Positions 18,194 to 26,208 of a stretch of 64,000 nucleotides of DNA are shown piece by piece (position 1 is the first letter of the stretch; the number at the start of each line of letters is the position of its first letter). The notes beneath the pieces were generated by a model. That model saw only the letters and a program-made list of their open reading frames with translations. It made no database searches and had not been told where the DNA came from. The translations under genes were made by a program, and so were the position numbers. The stretch is from NCBI RefSeq assembly GCF_000178155.2, contig NZ_ADKM02000050.1, positions 1 to 64,000 on the forward strand. The letters are read 5' to 3'. Source of the DNA: Hominimerdicola alba 8 (GTDB lineage Bacteria; Bacillota; Clostridia; Oscillospirales; Ruminococcaceae).

Positions 18194-19438
18194 ATGAGCA
18201 AGAATGTAGCAGTCATCGGTTATGGTGTGGTAGGCTCGGGTACTGTCGAGCTGTTTATGAAGAACAGAGATGCCATCAACAAAAAGATAGGCAGAGAATG
18301 CGATATCAAGTACATTCTCGACCTGAGGGATTTCCCTGAGTCGCCTTTTGCCGACCGCATCATACACGACTTCGATACCATTCTGAACGATGATGAGATA
18401 GAAGTTGTAGCAGAGGTAGTAGGCGGCACAACTTTCGCATATGAATACACCAAGAAGCTGCTTGCAAAGGGCAAGAGCGTGGTAACTTCCAACAAGGCAC
18501 TTGTTGCGGCTTACGGCGCCGAGCTGTTACAGCTGGCACAGGATAACGGCTGCAGCTACCTGTTTGAAGCAAGCGTAGGCGGCGGTATACCGATAATCAG
18601 ACCGCTTTACAAGTGTCTGGCAGGCAACGAGATACAGCAGATATCGGGTATCCTCAACGGTACTACCAACTTCATTCTCTCCAAGATGATAAAGGATCAG
18701 ATGTCTTTTGAGGACGCGCTGAAACTGGCTCAGCAGCTGGGCTATGCCGAAGCCGACCCCACTGCCGATGTTGAGGGCGAGGACGCATGCCGCAAGATCT
18801 GCATACTGGGTTCACTGGTATACGGCAAACACATCTACCCCGAAATGGTACATAAGTCGGGCATCACCCGCATCACCCTCGATGATGTTGAGTACGCCGC
18901 AAACGCAGGCTATGTCATCAAGCTGATCGCTTCTGTAAAAAGACTTGAAGATAACAGTCTCAGCGCTATCGTTTGCCCAAGACTCGTTCCCAAGAGCAAT
19001 ATGCTGGCAAGCGTTGACGATGTTTACAATGCAGTCAGCGTAACAGGTGACGGCGTGGGCGATGTACTGTTCTACGGTCAGGGCGCAGGCAAACTGCCTA
19101 CCGCTTCGGCTGTTGTCGGTGACATCATCGACTGCCTCAGACATCAGGGCAGATCGCTGGGCATCCACTGGGAAGAGTCCAAGAAGGACGAGAAGTTCGT
19201 TGTAAGATACAAGGACACCAACTGCTCCATGTATGTTCGTCTTAAGGGCGAAAACGTTCAGGAACTCAAGCCTTCCATCTCCGAGATGTTCGGCAAGCTG
19301 ATGTATATCGAGCGCACCAACCGTCCCGATGATGAACTCGCTTTCATCACTCCAAATATGGTCGAGAGCGATATAGATGCTAATCTGGAAACTCTTTCCA
19401 AGTCTGCCGAGATAGCAAGCAAGATCAGAATGTTCTGA
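18194..19438 (+). CDS. hom: Homoserine dehydrogenase
   Basis: A 414-residue oxidoreductase that reduces aspartate semialdehyde to homoserine, the branch point to threonine and methionine. The NAD(P) motif GYGVVGSGTVELF is at about 9-21, the catalytic-region TSNKALVAAYG at about 98-108, and the signature ILNGTTNFILSKM near 155. A C-terminal ACT-like domain (about 340-414) suggests feedback control. SD GAGGA precedes the ATG, and a strong terminator follows the stop. Confidence 0.95.
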   Translation: MSKNVAVIGYGVVGSGTVELFMKNRDAINKKIGRECDIKYILDLRDFPESPFADRIIHDFDTILNDDEIEVVAEVVGGTTFAYEYTKKLLAKGKSVVTSNKALVAAYGAELLQLAQDNGCSYLFEASVGGGIPIIRPLYKCLAGNEIQQISGILNGTTNFILSKMIKDQMSFEDALKLAQQLGYAEADPTADVEGEDACRKICILGSLVYGKHIYPEMVHKSGITRITLDDVEYAANAGYVIKLIASVKRLEDNSLSAIVCPRLVPKSNMLASVDDVYNAVSVTGDGVGDVLFYGQGAGKLPTASAVVGDIIDCLRHQGRSLGIHWEESKKDEKFVVRYKDTNCSMYVRLKGENVQELKPSISEMFGKLMYIERTNRPDDELAFITPNMVESDIDANLETLSKSAEIASKIRMF

Positions 19439-19460
19439 TATATCCGATATAATGATACAA

Positions 19461-19492
19461 GCCGCAGAACACAGCGTTCTGCGGCTTTTTTA
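19461..19492 (+). terminator. Terminator of hom
   Basis: A perfect stem (GCCGCAGAAC paired with GTTCTGCGGC), 4-base loop and T6, just after hom. Confidence 0.95.
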
Positions 19493-19514
19493 CTTACCGT
19501 TCGTTTTCTTTATA

Positions 19515-19611
19515 ATCCCAGTTTTGATGTGTATTGCTGATGATACAAAATGGCTGTTCTTTCGTATTGTTCCCCCGCCTTCGGCGGGGGAACAATACAC
19601 AACCAAATTGG
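19515..19611. mobile_element. Miniature inverted-repeat element, family 2, long form
   Basis: A 97 bp element with imperfect terminal inverted repeats (CCCAGTTTTGATGTGTATTG against CCAATTTGGTTGTGTATTG). It is flanked by an exact 11 bp direct repeat, TTTTCTTTATA (19504-19514 and 19612-19622), a target-site duplication. Its centre carries a GC-rich palindrome at 19565-19597. The right duplication overlaps the stop codon of the leftward DUF3592 gene, so the insertion landed at the end of that gene without destroying it. It has no coding capacity. Confidence 0.85.
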
Positions 19612-19617
19612 TTTTCT

Positions 19618-20190
19618 TTATATGGACTGCTTGTCTTTCTCACCTGCATTGTCTTTCTTATCTTCGGGCTTTTTCCTGTCCCGCAAAATATAGACCAGCC
19701 ACCCCTTAAACACCAGCATCAGCACCCCCAGTGCCGTCAGCACACTGCCAATAATTATCTTGTCTTTGGGTCCCCCCTCAACATAGTAACTGTAACCGTC
19801 GGGGTCGTAGTATACCTTTACGTTCCCGCCTTCTTTAAAGCCGTCCTTTTCGATATATATTTCATGTACAGGACACTTGCTGTCATTTACCTCTATATAA
19901 GTGTGATATGTCCTGACTGTTGTCGGTCTGCCTCTTCTTGACCTGCTCGTTCTCGTGGTCACTTTTACATCAGTCACATAGCCCACAGCTTCGGCTGTAC
20001 ATTTTTTCTTTAGTTCGTATTCCGTTTTCAGATAGTTTATACCCGCTCCCGCAAGCACAAGGTCAACTATCACCAAAAACGCCAAAATAATGCGTATTGC
20101 CAGCTTCGCTCTCTTCTTTTTCTTAGCTTCCAGCTCCTGCCTCTGAGCTTCCAGCTTCTGCCTTTCTTTTTTCTTTCTTCTGCTCGCCAT
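19618..20190 (-). CDS. DUF3592-like membrane protein
   Basis: A 190-residue protein. A highly basic N-terminus (about 1-28, mostly Lys, Arg, Glu) precedes a membrane helix (about 30-50). A soluble beta-rich domain follows (about 60-140: AEAVGYVTDVKVTTRT and GGNVKVYYDPDGY), then a second helix (about 145-168) and a charged tail. The VxVYYDPxxP-like turn is the hallmark of DUF3592. Its function is unknown. The start is the ATG at 20190 with GAGGTG 5 nt upstream; an in-frame GTG 6 nt earlier is less likely. Confidence 0.72.
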   Translation of the reverse strand: MASRRKKKERQKLEAQRQELEAKKKKRAKLAIRIILAFLVIVDLVLAGAGINYLKTEYELKKKCTAEAVGYVTDVKVTTRTSRSRRGRPTTVRTYHTYIEVNDSKCPVHEIYIEKDGFKEGGNVKVYYDPDGYSYYVEGGPKDKIIIGSVLTALGVLMLVFKGWLVYILRDRKKPEDKKDNAGEKDKQSI

Positions 20191-20253
20191 GTTCACACCT
20201 CACATTTTATGCGTACAGTATACCACTGCGCTGAAGATTTGTCAAGATTTGTA

Positions 20254-20282
20254 TTGACAAAGACGGAATAACGTGTTATCAT
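20254..20282 (+). promoter_or_regulatory. Promoter of the GNAT gene
   Basis: TTGACA and TATCAT with a 17 bp spacer. Transcription should begin near 20288, at the first leader hairpin. Confidence 0.8.
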
Positions 20283-20287
20283 TATAG

Positions 20288-20455
20288 TGACCTCCCGCTG
20301 ATGCGGTGCGGGGTCATATAATATAATTGTAAGGAGTTAATTGTTTGAAACTTACTAGAACGGAGATAGCAGACTGATCGGGAGATCAGCTGTCAACACC
20401 CCGATCTCCCGATCCAAAAACGCATTGTTTAACGTTTGAACGGGAGGAAATAACT
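20288..20455 (+). promoter_or_regulatory. Structured 5' leader with two hairpins
   Basis: The leader between the promoter and the GNAT start is about 170 nt. Hairpin 1 (20288-20316) pairs TGACC and CCGC with GCGG and GGTCA. Hairpin 2 (20376-20414) has a perfect 12 bp stem, GATCGGGAGATC with its near-mirror. Between them AAGGAG precedes a possible five-codon frame, TTG TTT GAA ACT TAC TAG. No T-run follows hairpin 2, so it is not an ordinary terminator. Confidence 0.5.
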
Positions 20456-21079
20456 ATGGATAATTTTATAATACGCCTTGAGACCGAAAACGACCGCAGA
20501 GAGAACGAGTTTCTTGTACGCGAAGCATTCTGGAACGTCTATAAGCCGGGGTGCAGTGAGCATTATGTACTGCATGTCCTGCGTGATGACCCCGCTTTCG
20601 TGAAAGAACTCAACTTCGTGATGGTGCAAAACGGCAGACTTATCGGGCAGAACATCTTTGTCAGAACAGTGATAAACGCCGATGACGGCAGAGTTGTCGA
20701 TGTGCTTACGATGGGTCCCATCTGCATAACCCCCGATTTACAGCACACGGGTCTTGGCAGGAAACTGCTGGACTTCACCGTTGAAAAAGCCCGCAGTATG
20801 GGCTTCGGCGCAGTGCTGTTCGAGGGCAATATAAACTTCTACGGCAAAAGCGGTTTTGACTATGCCGAGAAATTCGGCATACGCTACCATGACCTGCCCG
20901 ATGGCGCAGATCAGTCATTCTTCCTCTGCAAAGAATTGAAAGAGGGCTATCTTGACGGCGTTACAGGCGTGTATCAGACACCGCAGGGGTACTATGTCCC
21001 CGATGACGAGGTGGAAGAGTTCGACAAGATCTTTCCGCCAAAGCAAAAGCTGAAACTCGCAGGACAGATATTCGGATAA
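20456..21079 (+). CDS. GNAT family N-acetyltransferase
   Basis: A 207-residue acetyltransferase. The acetyl-CoA motif DLQHTGLGRKLLDF is at about residues 98-111, followed by GFGAVLFEGNINFYGKSGFDYA, typical of YhbS-like GNATs that carry a C-terminal extension. The extension (about 140-207) may shape substrate choice. The substrate is unknown. SD GGGAGGA precedes the ATG. It stands alone between its own promoter and terminator. Confidence 0.85.
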   Translation: MDNFIIRLETENDRRENEFLVREAFWNVYKPGCSEHYVLHVLRDDPAFVKELNFVMVQNGRLIGQNIFVRTVINADDGRVVDVLTMGPICITPDLQHTGLGRKLLDFTVEKARSMGFGAVLFEGNINFYGKSGFDYAEKFGIRYHDLPDGADQSFFLCKELKEGYLDGVTGVYQTPQGYYVPDDEVEEFDKIFPPKQKLKLAGQIFG

Positions 21080-21085
21080 CAAACA

Positions 21086-21117
21086 GACCCGATGGTGCAT
21101 GCCGCCATCGGGTCTTT
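21086..21117 (+). terminator. Terminator of the GNAT gene
   Basis: A 10 bp perfect stem, GACCCGATGG with CCATCGGGTC, followed by TTTATA. The T-run is short. Confidence 0.8.
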
Positions 21118-21194
21118 ATAGTAAACGACAATTAAAATTTCACATAGACCGCTCGAAGATACTTCTCTCATTGTATCTGTGGTCGTTTACTATA
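21117..21194. repeat. Inverted-repeat element with TATAGTAAACGAC ends
   Basis: A 78 bp element bounded by perfect 13 bp inverted repeats (TATAGTAAACGAC and GTCGTTTACTATA). The same end sequence occurs singly at 6449, 29961 and 41081. Its right end abuts the -35 box of the next promoter. No clear target duplication is visible. Confidence 0.75.
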
Positions 21195-21195
21195 A

Positions 21196-21224
21196 TTGAC
21201 AAGTGCGGGAAATCGTGGTATAAT
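21196..21224 (+). promoter_or_regulatory. Consensus promoter of the trmN6-like operon
   Basis: TTGACA and TATAAT with a 17 bp spacer. The -35 box starts 2 bp after the inverted-repeat element ends. Confidence 0.9.
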
Positions 21225-21281
21225 CAATTCCGACAACACTCTTTTTCTGCGGAACATACCAAAGCATGATGAAAGGACGAT

Positions 21282-22004
21282 ATGATGGAATATACCGACT
21301 TCACCTTTGAATCGCTGGGCGACGGCATAGAGATATGTATATCTGAGGAACACCGCTTCGGCACTGACGCTTTTCTGCTGGCGGATTTCTCGCAGGCAAG
21401 ACGCAAAGACCTGTGTGCCGACTTCTGCACAGGCAGCGGCATCATAGCCATGCTGTTATATAAAAATTTCAAGCCGAAACTCACCTACGCGCTGGAGATA
21501 CAGGAAAAAGCCCACGACCAGCTGAAAGTTTCGCTGGAACGCTCGAAGATAGACAGCATTATCCCCGTACTGGGCGACTTGAAAGACTGGCGCGCCGAAA
21601 AAGAACTCGACCTGATAACCTGCAACCCGCCCTATAAAATAAACAACACAGGCGAAAAAAATGACAGCGAAGCGGTGTCCATCGCCCGACATGAAATGAT
21701 GTGTACGGTGGACGATGTTTGCGCCGCCGCAAAGCGCAGTCTGAAATTCGGCGGCAGACTTTGCCTTTGCAACCGCCCCGAACGCCTCTGCGATATAATG
21801 ACCGCCATGCGTGCAAACGGCATAGAACCCAAACGCCTGCGCACAGTCCACAAAAACCCGAACTGCCCGCCCTGGCTGATACTTGTCGAGGGGCGCAAGG
21901 GCGGCAGGAATTTTTTGCAGATAGAAAAGCCGCTTTACGTGCGTTCGGCTGACGGCGGGCTTTCACCTGAGATGAACCGCATCTATCACCTTGATGAAAC
22001 GTGA
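21282..22004 (+). CDS. tRNA1(Val) A37 N6-methyltransferase-like protein
   Basis: A 240-residue class I methyltransferase resembling TrmN6/YfiC. The N-terminal FGTDAFLLADF is the family signature, ADFCTGSGIIAMLL is motif I (about 46-59), and the catalytic motif for amino-nitrogen methylation is NPPYK (about 114-118). TrmN6 methylates A37 of tRNA1(Val) in E. coli; the target here is inferred. ATG at 21282 is followed immediately by a second ATG, either of which fits the AAAGGA upstream. It leads a small operon with the two following genes. Confidence 0.85.
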   Translation: MMEYTDFTFESLGDGIEICISEEHRFGTDAFLLADFSQARRKDLCADFCTGSGIIAMLLYKNFKPKLTYALEIQEKAHDQLKVSLERSKIDSIIPVLGDLKDWRAEKELDLITCNPPYKINNTGEKNDSEAVSIARHEMMCTVDDVCAAAKRSLKFGGRLCLCNRPERLCDIMTAMRANGIEPKRLRTVHKNPNCPPWLILVEGRKGGRNFLQIEKPLYVRSADGGLSPEMNRIYHLDET

Positions 22005-22016
22005 GGATAAACGAGA

Positions 22017-22391
22017 ATGAAAAACTTTAAACTCTATACCCCCGAAAAATATAACACCGCCGATTACGAAAAGGCAGGGCAGGGCATTTACAAAAATGCA
22101 GGCGGCGACTATGTAACTTCGCTGACCTTTGAGATGGATAACACCCGCTTCGGTGAGGAAGAGGACTGTCCGCAGGACATCTCGCAGACCCCGTTTGAAG
22201 ACCTGCTGGATTCCTATATGGTCTGGGTGTCGGATTTCTACGATGACCTCAACGCAGAAAGTGAAGTCACCTGCTATCAGGAATTTGCATCAGGCAATAT
22301 CGCAGATATAGAAAAACTGCTCACCATCATCGGCAAACAGTTCTATGCAGTCGATGACGGCGACGGCTATTACCACACAGTAACAGAATGA
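22017..22391 (+). CDS. Hypothetical acidic protein
   Basis: A 124-residue, acidic, soluble protein with no signal peptide and no motif I recognise. It starts 12 nt after the methyltransferase gene and its stop overlaps the next start (ATGA), so it is a genuine operon member. Aromatic and acidic residues are frequent throughout. Function unknown. Confidence 0.7.
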   Translation: MKNFKLYTPEKYNTADYEKAGQGIYKNAGGDYVTSLTFEMDNTRFGEEEDCPQDISQTPFEDLLDSYMVWVSDFYDDLNAESEVTCYQEFASGNIADIEKLLTIIGKQFYAVDDGDGYYHTVTE

Positions 22392-22861
22392 AGTACACCA
22401 TAAGACACCTCGCCCCCGCAGAATACCCGCTTTTAGAGGACTTCCTCTACAACGCCATCTTTATCCCCGATGGGGTATCACCGCCGCCGCGCGAGATAGT
22501 AAAACAGCCTGAGTTACAACTCTATATAAAAGATTTCGGGAAAAAGCCCGCCGACATCGCCCTCTGTGCCGAAGCTGACGGCAAAGTGGTCGGCGCTGTG
22601 TGGGTGCGCATCATGGAGGACTACGGACATATTGATGATAACACCCCGTCTTTCGCCATATCGCTCTATAAAGAGTACCGCAGTCGGGGGATAGGCACAG
22701 CGCTTATGTCAAAAATGCTTGAAGAACTTAAAAATGCGGGATTTGCACAGGCTTCCCTCGCAGTACAGAAAGCCAACTACGCCGTCAAGATGTACCGCAA
22801 AGTCGGCTTTGAAACAGTCGGTGAAAACGATGAAGAGTTCATCATGCTGTGCAGACTGTGA
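22388..22861 (+). CDS. GNAT family N-acetyltransferase
   Basis: A 157-residue acetyltransferase with the acetyl-CoA motif YKEYRSRGIGTALMSKML at about residues 97-114 and a C-terminal ASLAVQKANYAVKMYRKVGF typical of the fold. The ATG overlaps the previous stop by 4 nt. The substrate is unknown. A degenerate repeat element follows about 50 bp downstream, and no clear terminator was seen. Confidence 0.83.
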   Translation: MKYTIRHLAPAEYPLLEDFLYNAIFIPDGVSPPPREIVKQPELQLYIKDFGKKPADIALCAEADGKVVGAVWVRIMEDYGHIDDNTPSFAISLYKEYRSRGIGTALMSKMLEELKNAGFAQASLAVQKANYAVKMYRKVGFETVGENDEEFIMLCRL

Positions 22862-22911
22862 ACTTCACCTCAATACACCGCTCAATTATCCTTTTGTTCA
22901 CCGCATTTTTA

Positions 22912-23046
22912 GTTGGTGTGCTAAAGGGATAGTCATAATTATCGGTAATTGAATATAGTTGGCGCTTTTCTTTCCCCAGCCGCAGGCGAGGGAAAGAAAA
23001 CATCTCGGTAATGTTCCTTGTTATAGGTGTATCAAAGAGATGACCA
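22912..23046. mobile_element. Rearranged, degenerate family 1 inverted-repeat element
   Basis: It contains one family 1 end (GGTGTGCTAAAGGGATAGTCAT, 22915-22936), then the internal family sequence (GAATATAGTTGGCG), the central palindrome at 22966-23000, and a diverged opposite end (GGTGTATCAAAGAGATGACC). AATTATCG occurs just after both ends. The order suggests an insertion beside, or internal rearrangement of, an older copy. Confidence 0.7.
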
Positions 23047-23084
23047 ATTATCGCAAACCATGATCTTACTTAGGAGATGATCGC

Positions 23085-24101
23085 ATGAAAATATTGGGAA
23101 TTGAAAGCAGTTGTGACGAAACAGCCATATCCGTCACTGAAAACGGCAGAACGGTGCTGTCAAACATAGTGGCTTCACAGATAGACGAACACAGGCTTTA
23201 CGGCGGTGTCGTGCCTGAGATAGCTTCCCGCCGCCACGCCGAGAATATCTCATGGGTGGCAAAAGCGGCACTGGAAGAAGCACACTGCACTATGGACGAC
23301 ATCGATGCGGTGGCTGTCACATACGCACCGGGACTGATAGGCGCACTGCTGGTGGGTGTCAGCTTCGCAAAAGGCCTTGCGATGAGCGCAAAAAAGCCCC
23401 TTGTGCCCGTTCACCATATCGCAGGGCATATAGCCTCGAACTACATATCCCACCCCGACCTTGAACCGCCTTACCTCTGCCTTGTGGCATCGGGCGGGCA
23501 TTCTCACATAGTTGAGGTCAAAGACTACACCCACTACCACGTTGTCGGCAGAACGCGCGATGATGCCGCAGGCGAATGCTTCGATAAAGTCGCCCGCACA
23601 CTGGGCTATGAATATCCGGGCGGAAAATTCATTGATGCCGCCGCAAAACTGGGCGACCCCAAAGCATATACCCTCCCCAAGCCCCGCGTAACGGGCAGTG
23701 AGTATGATTTCAGCTTTTCGGGACTTAAGACCGCAGTTATCAACCTCGTCCACAACGCACAGCAGAAAGGCGAAGAGATAGACCGCGAGGGCATGGCGGC
23801 TTCATTCCAGTCCACCGTAGCAAAAACGCTGGTGGAAAAGACTCTGCTTGCCGCCAAAGACTTAGGATACACCACCATCGGTCTTGCAGGCGGAGTTTCT
23901 GCCAATTCGGGCGTGCGCACCCTTTTACAGAGCGAGTGTGAAAAGCGCGGCTATAAAGTCTACATGCCCGACCTCAAATACTGCGGCGACAACGGCGCGA
24001 TGATATCCTGTCAGGGCTATTACGATTTCCTTGCAGGCAAACGCGCAGACGAAAGTCTTAACGGCATAGCCACACTTTCGCTTGACGCAATTTCCGAATA
24101 A
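23085..24101 (+). CDS. tsaD: tRNA N6-adenosine threonylcarbamoyltransferase
   Basis: A 338-residue Kae1/TsaD protein that transfers the threonylcarbamoyl group to A37 of ANN-decoding tRNAs. It begins with ILGIESSCDETA, has the metal-binding HHIAGH (His111 and His115), the nucleotide-binding ASGGHSHI, and GLAGGVSANSGVR near the C-terminus. Length and motifs are standard. AGGAG precedes the ATG. The usual partners tsaB and tsaE are not adjacent. Confidence 0.97.
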   Translation: MKILGIESSCDETAISVTENGRTVLSNIVASQIDEHRLYGGVVPEIASRRHAENISWVAKAALEEAHCTMDDIDAVAVTYAPGLIGALLVGVSFAKGLAMSAKKPLVPVHHIAGHIASNYISHPDLEPPYLCLVASGGHSHIVEVKDYTHYHVVGRTRDDAAGECFDKVARTLGYEYPGGKFIDAAAKLGDPKAYTLPKPRVTGSEYDFSFSGLKTAVINLVHNAQQKGEEIDREGMAASFQSTVAKTLVEKTLLAAKDLGYTTIGLAGGVSANSGVRTLLQSECEKRGYKVYMPDLKYCGDNGAMISCQGYYDFLAGKRADESLNGIATLSLDAISE

Positions 24102-24118
24102 AATACTTGCCAATGAAG

Positions 24119-24150
24119 AAAGGACTGACAGCTGTTGTCAGTCCTTTCCT
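24119..24150 (+). terminator. Terminator of tsaD
   Basis: A 12 bp stem (AAAGGACTGACA) with a 5-base loop. The stem itself ends in TTT, followed by CCTG, so the U-tract is short. Confidence 0.75.
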
Positions 24151-24206
24151 GCGTTATCCGACTGCGAATAACATCGCTCCATTTACCCTTGCGGAACTTC
24201 TTTGTG

Positions 24207-25898
24207 TCATTTGTTCATTTCGTACTTGTGTTTTGTCAGCCTGTCCTCAAACTCGTTCAGCGGCAGAGGTTTGTCAAACAAAAAGCCCTGTGCGAATGAA
24301 CACCTGTTATCCCTCAGCACATCTACCTGATGCTCTGTTTCAACGCCCTCCGCTATCGTTTCAAGACCCAGCGCCTTAGCCATAGCCACCACATACTTGA
24401 ACATTATCGTCCTTGTACTCTCGGCGCTGTCATCATCAACAGGCAGGAAACTCTTGTCAACTTTCAGCACGTTCCAGGGTATCTCACGTATCAGCTTCAG
24501 CGATGAATAACCCATTCCGAAATCGTCCACCGAAGTATATATGCCCGCCATCTGCAAACCGTTCACGACTCGCTTGAGGTCTTTGAACTCAACATCTGTG
24601 GTAGTTTCCGTCAGTTCTATCTCTATGTACTTGTGAGGTACTTCGTTCTCATCGATTATCCGCAATATGTGTTCCAGCAGGTCAACATCCATCATGTGCT
24701 TGCGCGAAAGGTTAACCGATACCCTTACCACATTTCTGCCCTCAGCCAGCCACCGCTTGATATCCTTGCAGACCATATCCAGCATGTGGAAATCCAGCTT
24801 GCAGATGTCTGTGTTCTGCTCCAGTATAGGTATGAACTCCATCGGCGGGACTATCCTGCCGTCCCTTATCCAGCGGCAGAGCGCTTCAGCACCCGCCAGC
24901 TCACCTGTTTCAATGTCGATCTTAGGCTGATAGAATACCTTGAACTCGCCGTTTTCCAACGCTTTCGGGAAAAGCTGCTGTACCCGCATGACCTTTTCCT
25001 TGCCCTCTACCATTCTGCTGTTAAAGTACACTATGCTCTCCTGACCGCCTTCTCTCGCCGCCCGCGAACATGTCAGCACCTTGTCCATCACATCACCGAG
25101 ATTGCGGTACACAAAGTCATCGGGTATCACAAAAACCCCTGCGCTCGAAGATACCATCACCCGCTTCTCGCCCCCGACATCGTAGGCGACAGGCGCACTT
25201 TTCATGACCTCCAGTATAGGCGCTATCCTTTCAGAAGCGAACATGCACACGAAGTTGTCACCGCCCACGCGGCAGACTATGCCGTCATCGCCCACCAGCT
25301 TCCCTATCTCATTGAAATAGTTCTTCATGGCGATATCACCGCTCGTCCTGCCTATCTCCTGATTTATCAGTGTAAAATGCCGCAGGTTGAAATGCACCGC
25401 AGTGTAGCCGTAAAGCCTGTTGTTCTCAGCGTGCTTTTCGAGATATCTGGTAAAACTGCGCAGATTCGGGTAACCCGATTCGTCATAGAATGTCATCTGC
25501 TCAACGATATCCTGCAAATTGTTGTGGATTATAACGCGGAGTACTATGCGCATGATAAGGTCTACCTTTTTGCGCTCGTCCTCTTCAAGCGGGCATGCAC
25601 CCTCAGCCTGATATACCGTACACTTAGCCACCGCCATATTTTTGGTGACCACACGCTTCTCCATGAGGACAGTTCCTTCCTCACCACTGTCAAAACAGAT
25701 AAAGCGGTCACCCTTGCCGACCTGTTCATATGATATGGACTTGTAATATTCCGTAACGCCCTTAGATATATTAAAAAGCCCGCAAAGCCCCGCCAGCGCA
25801 CTTGTGATACTCTCAATATCAAAGCCCGCCTCTGATGTGACAGCTTCATTCAATTCTTCCAGCAAAACGTAATACCGCGACAGTTTATCCTCTTTCAT
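24207..25898 (-). CDS. EAL-domain protein with degenerate GGDEF domain
   Basis: A 563-residue cytoplasmic protein without membrane segments. Its N-terminal region (1-130) is GAF-like. A GGDEF domain (about 135-295) carries GGDNF at 212-216, so diguanylate cyclase activity is unlikely; such domains often bind GTP and regulate. The EAL domain (about 305-560) keeps the key residues: EAL at 338-340, Asn396 in VNLSRKH, Glu431 in LTET, DDFGMGYSS at 458-466, Lys482 and EGVE at 517-520. It is predicted to be an active cyclic-di-GMP phosphodiesterase. Monocistronic, with its own promoter. Confidence 0.9.
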   Translation of the reverse strand: MKEDKLSRYYVLLEELNEAVTSEAGFDIESITSALAGLCGLFNISKGVTEYYKSISYEQVGKGDRFICFDSGEEGTVLMEKRVVTKNMAVAKCTVYQAEGACPLEEDERKKVDLIMRIVLRVIIHNNLQDIVEQMTFYDESGYPNLRSFTRYLEKHAENNRLYGYTAVHFNLRHFTLINQEIGRTSGDIAMKNYFNEIGKLVGDDGIVCRVGGDNFVCMFASERIAPILEVMKSAPVAYDVGGEKRVMVSSSAGVFVIPDDFVYRNLGDVMDKVLTCSRAAREGGQESIVYFNSRMVEGKEKVMRVQQLFPKALENGEFKVFYQPKIDIETGELAGAEALCRWIRDGRIVPPMEFIPILEQNTDICKLDFHMLDMVCKDIKRWLAEGRNVVRVSVNLSRKHMMDVDLLEHILRIIDENEVPHKYIEIELTETTTDVEFKDLKRVVNGLQMAGIYTSVDDFGMGYSSLKLIREIPWNVLKVDKSFLPVDDDSAESTRTIMFKYVVAMAKALGLETIAEGVETEHQVDVLRDNRCSFAQGFLFDKPLPLNEFEDRLTKHKYEMNK

Positions 25899-25960
25899 AG
25901 TTATTCCCCAATTCTATATCTTTTCCTGTAAACGCATGAAGCGACTTGTTTCTAATGTAT

Positions 25961-25989
25961 ATTATATCACTTTTTCACTTAAATTTCAA
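25961..25989 (-). promoter_or_regulatory. Promoter of the EAL gene
   Basis: TTGAAA and TATAAT with a 17 bp spacer on the minus strand. Confidence 0.85.
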
Positions 25990-26162
25990 GCATTATTCTG
26001 ATAAAATAGCAAAATAATTATAATTTAGATACATTATCTTACAAATTCAATCAATTATTCATCTTGAAAACGTTTATTATACCATTTGCACAATCACAGG
26101 CTAAAGCCATTGACAAAATCGCCAAATATATGGTATCATATTCTGCGGGGAAGATATACCTG

Positions 26163-26192
26163 CAAAAAATACCCCGCGCATTCAGCGCGGGG
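26163..26192 (-). terminator. Terminator of the GH130 gene
   Basis: An 8 bp GC stem (CCCCGCGC) with a 5-base loop; on the minus strand it is followed by TATTTTTTG. Confidence 0.92.
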
Positions 26193-26208
26193 CATCAGTA
26201 TCATACTA

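Larger units (their letters stand above)
25899..26208. other. Intergenic region
   Basis: 310 bp. It holds the promoter of the EAL gene (25961-25989) and the terminator of the GH130 gene (26163-26192). The AT-rich sequence between them shows nothing recognisable. Confidence 0.55.

Noticed and set aside
20376-20414. Perfect 12 bp hairpin as a simple transcription terminator
   Set aside because: It is followed by CAAAAACGC rather than a U-tract on the + strand, and there is no leftward gene that would use the A-run.
22905-23050. Intact family 1 transposable element
   Set aside because: The ends are in the wrong order and one is diverged, so it is reported as a rearranged copy only.
24633-25733. 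Open frame of 366 codons opposite the EAL/GGDEF gene
   Set aside because: Its Tyr/His/Arg-rich composition is typical of antisense reading of a real gene; no start signals.
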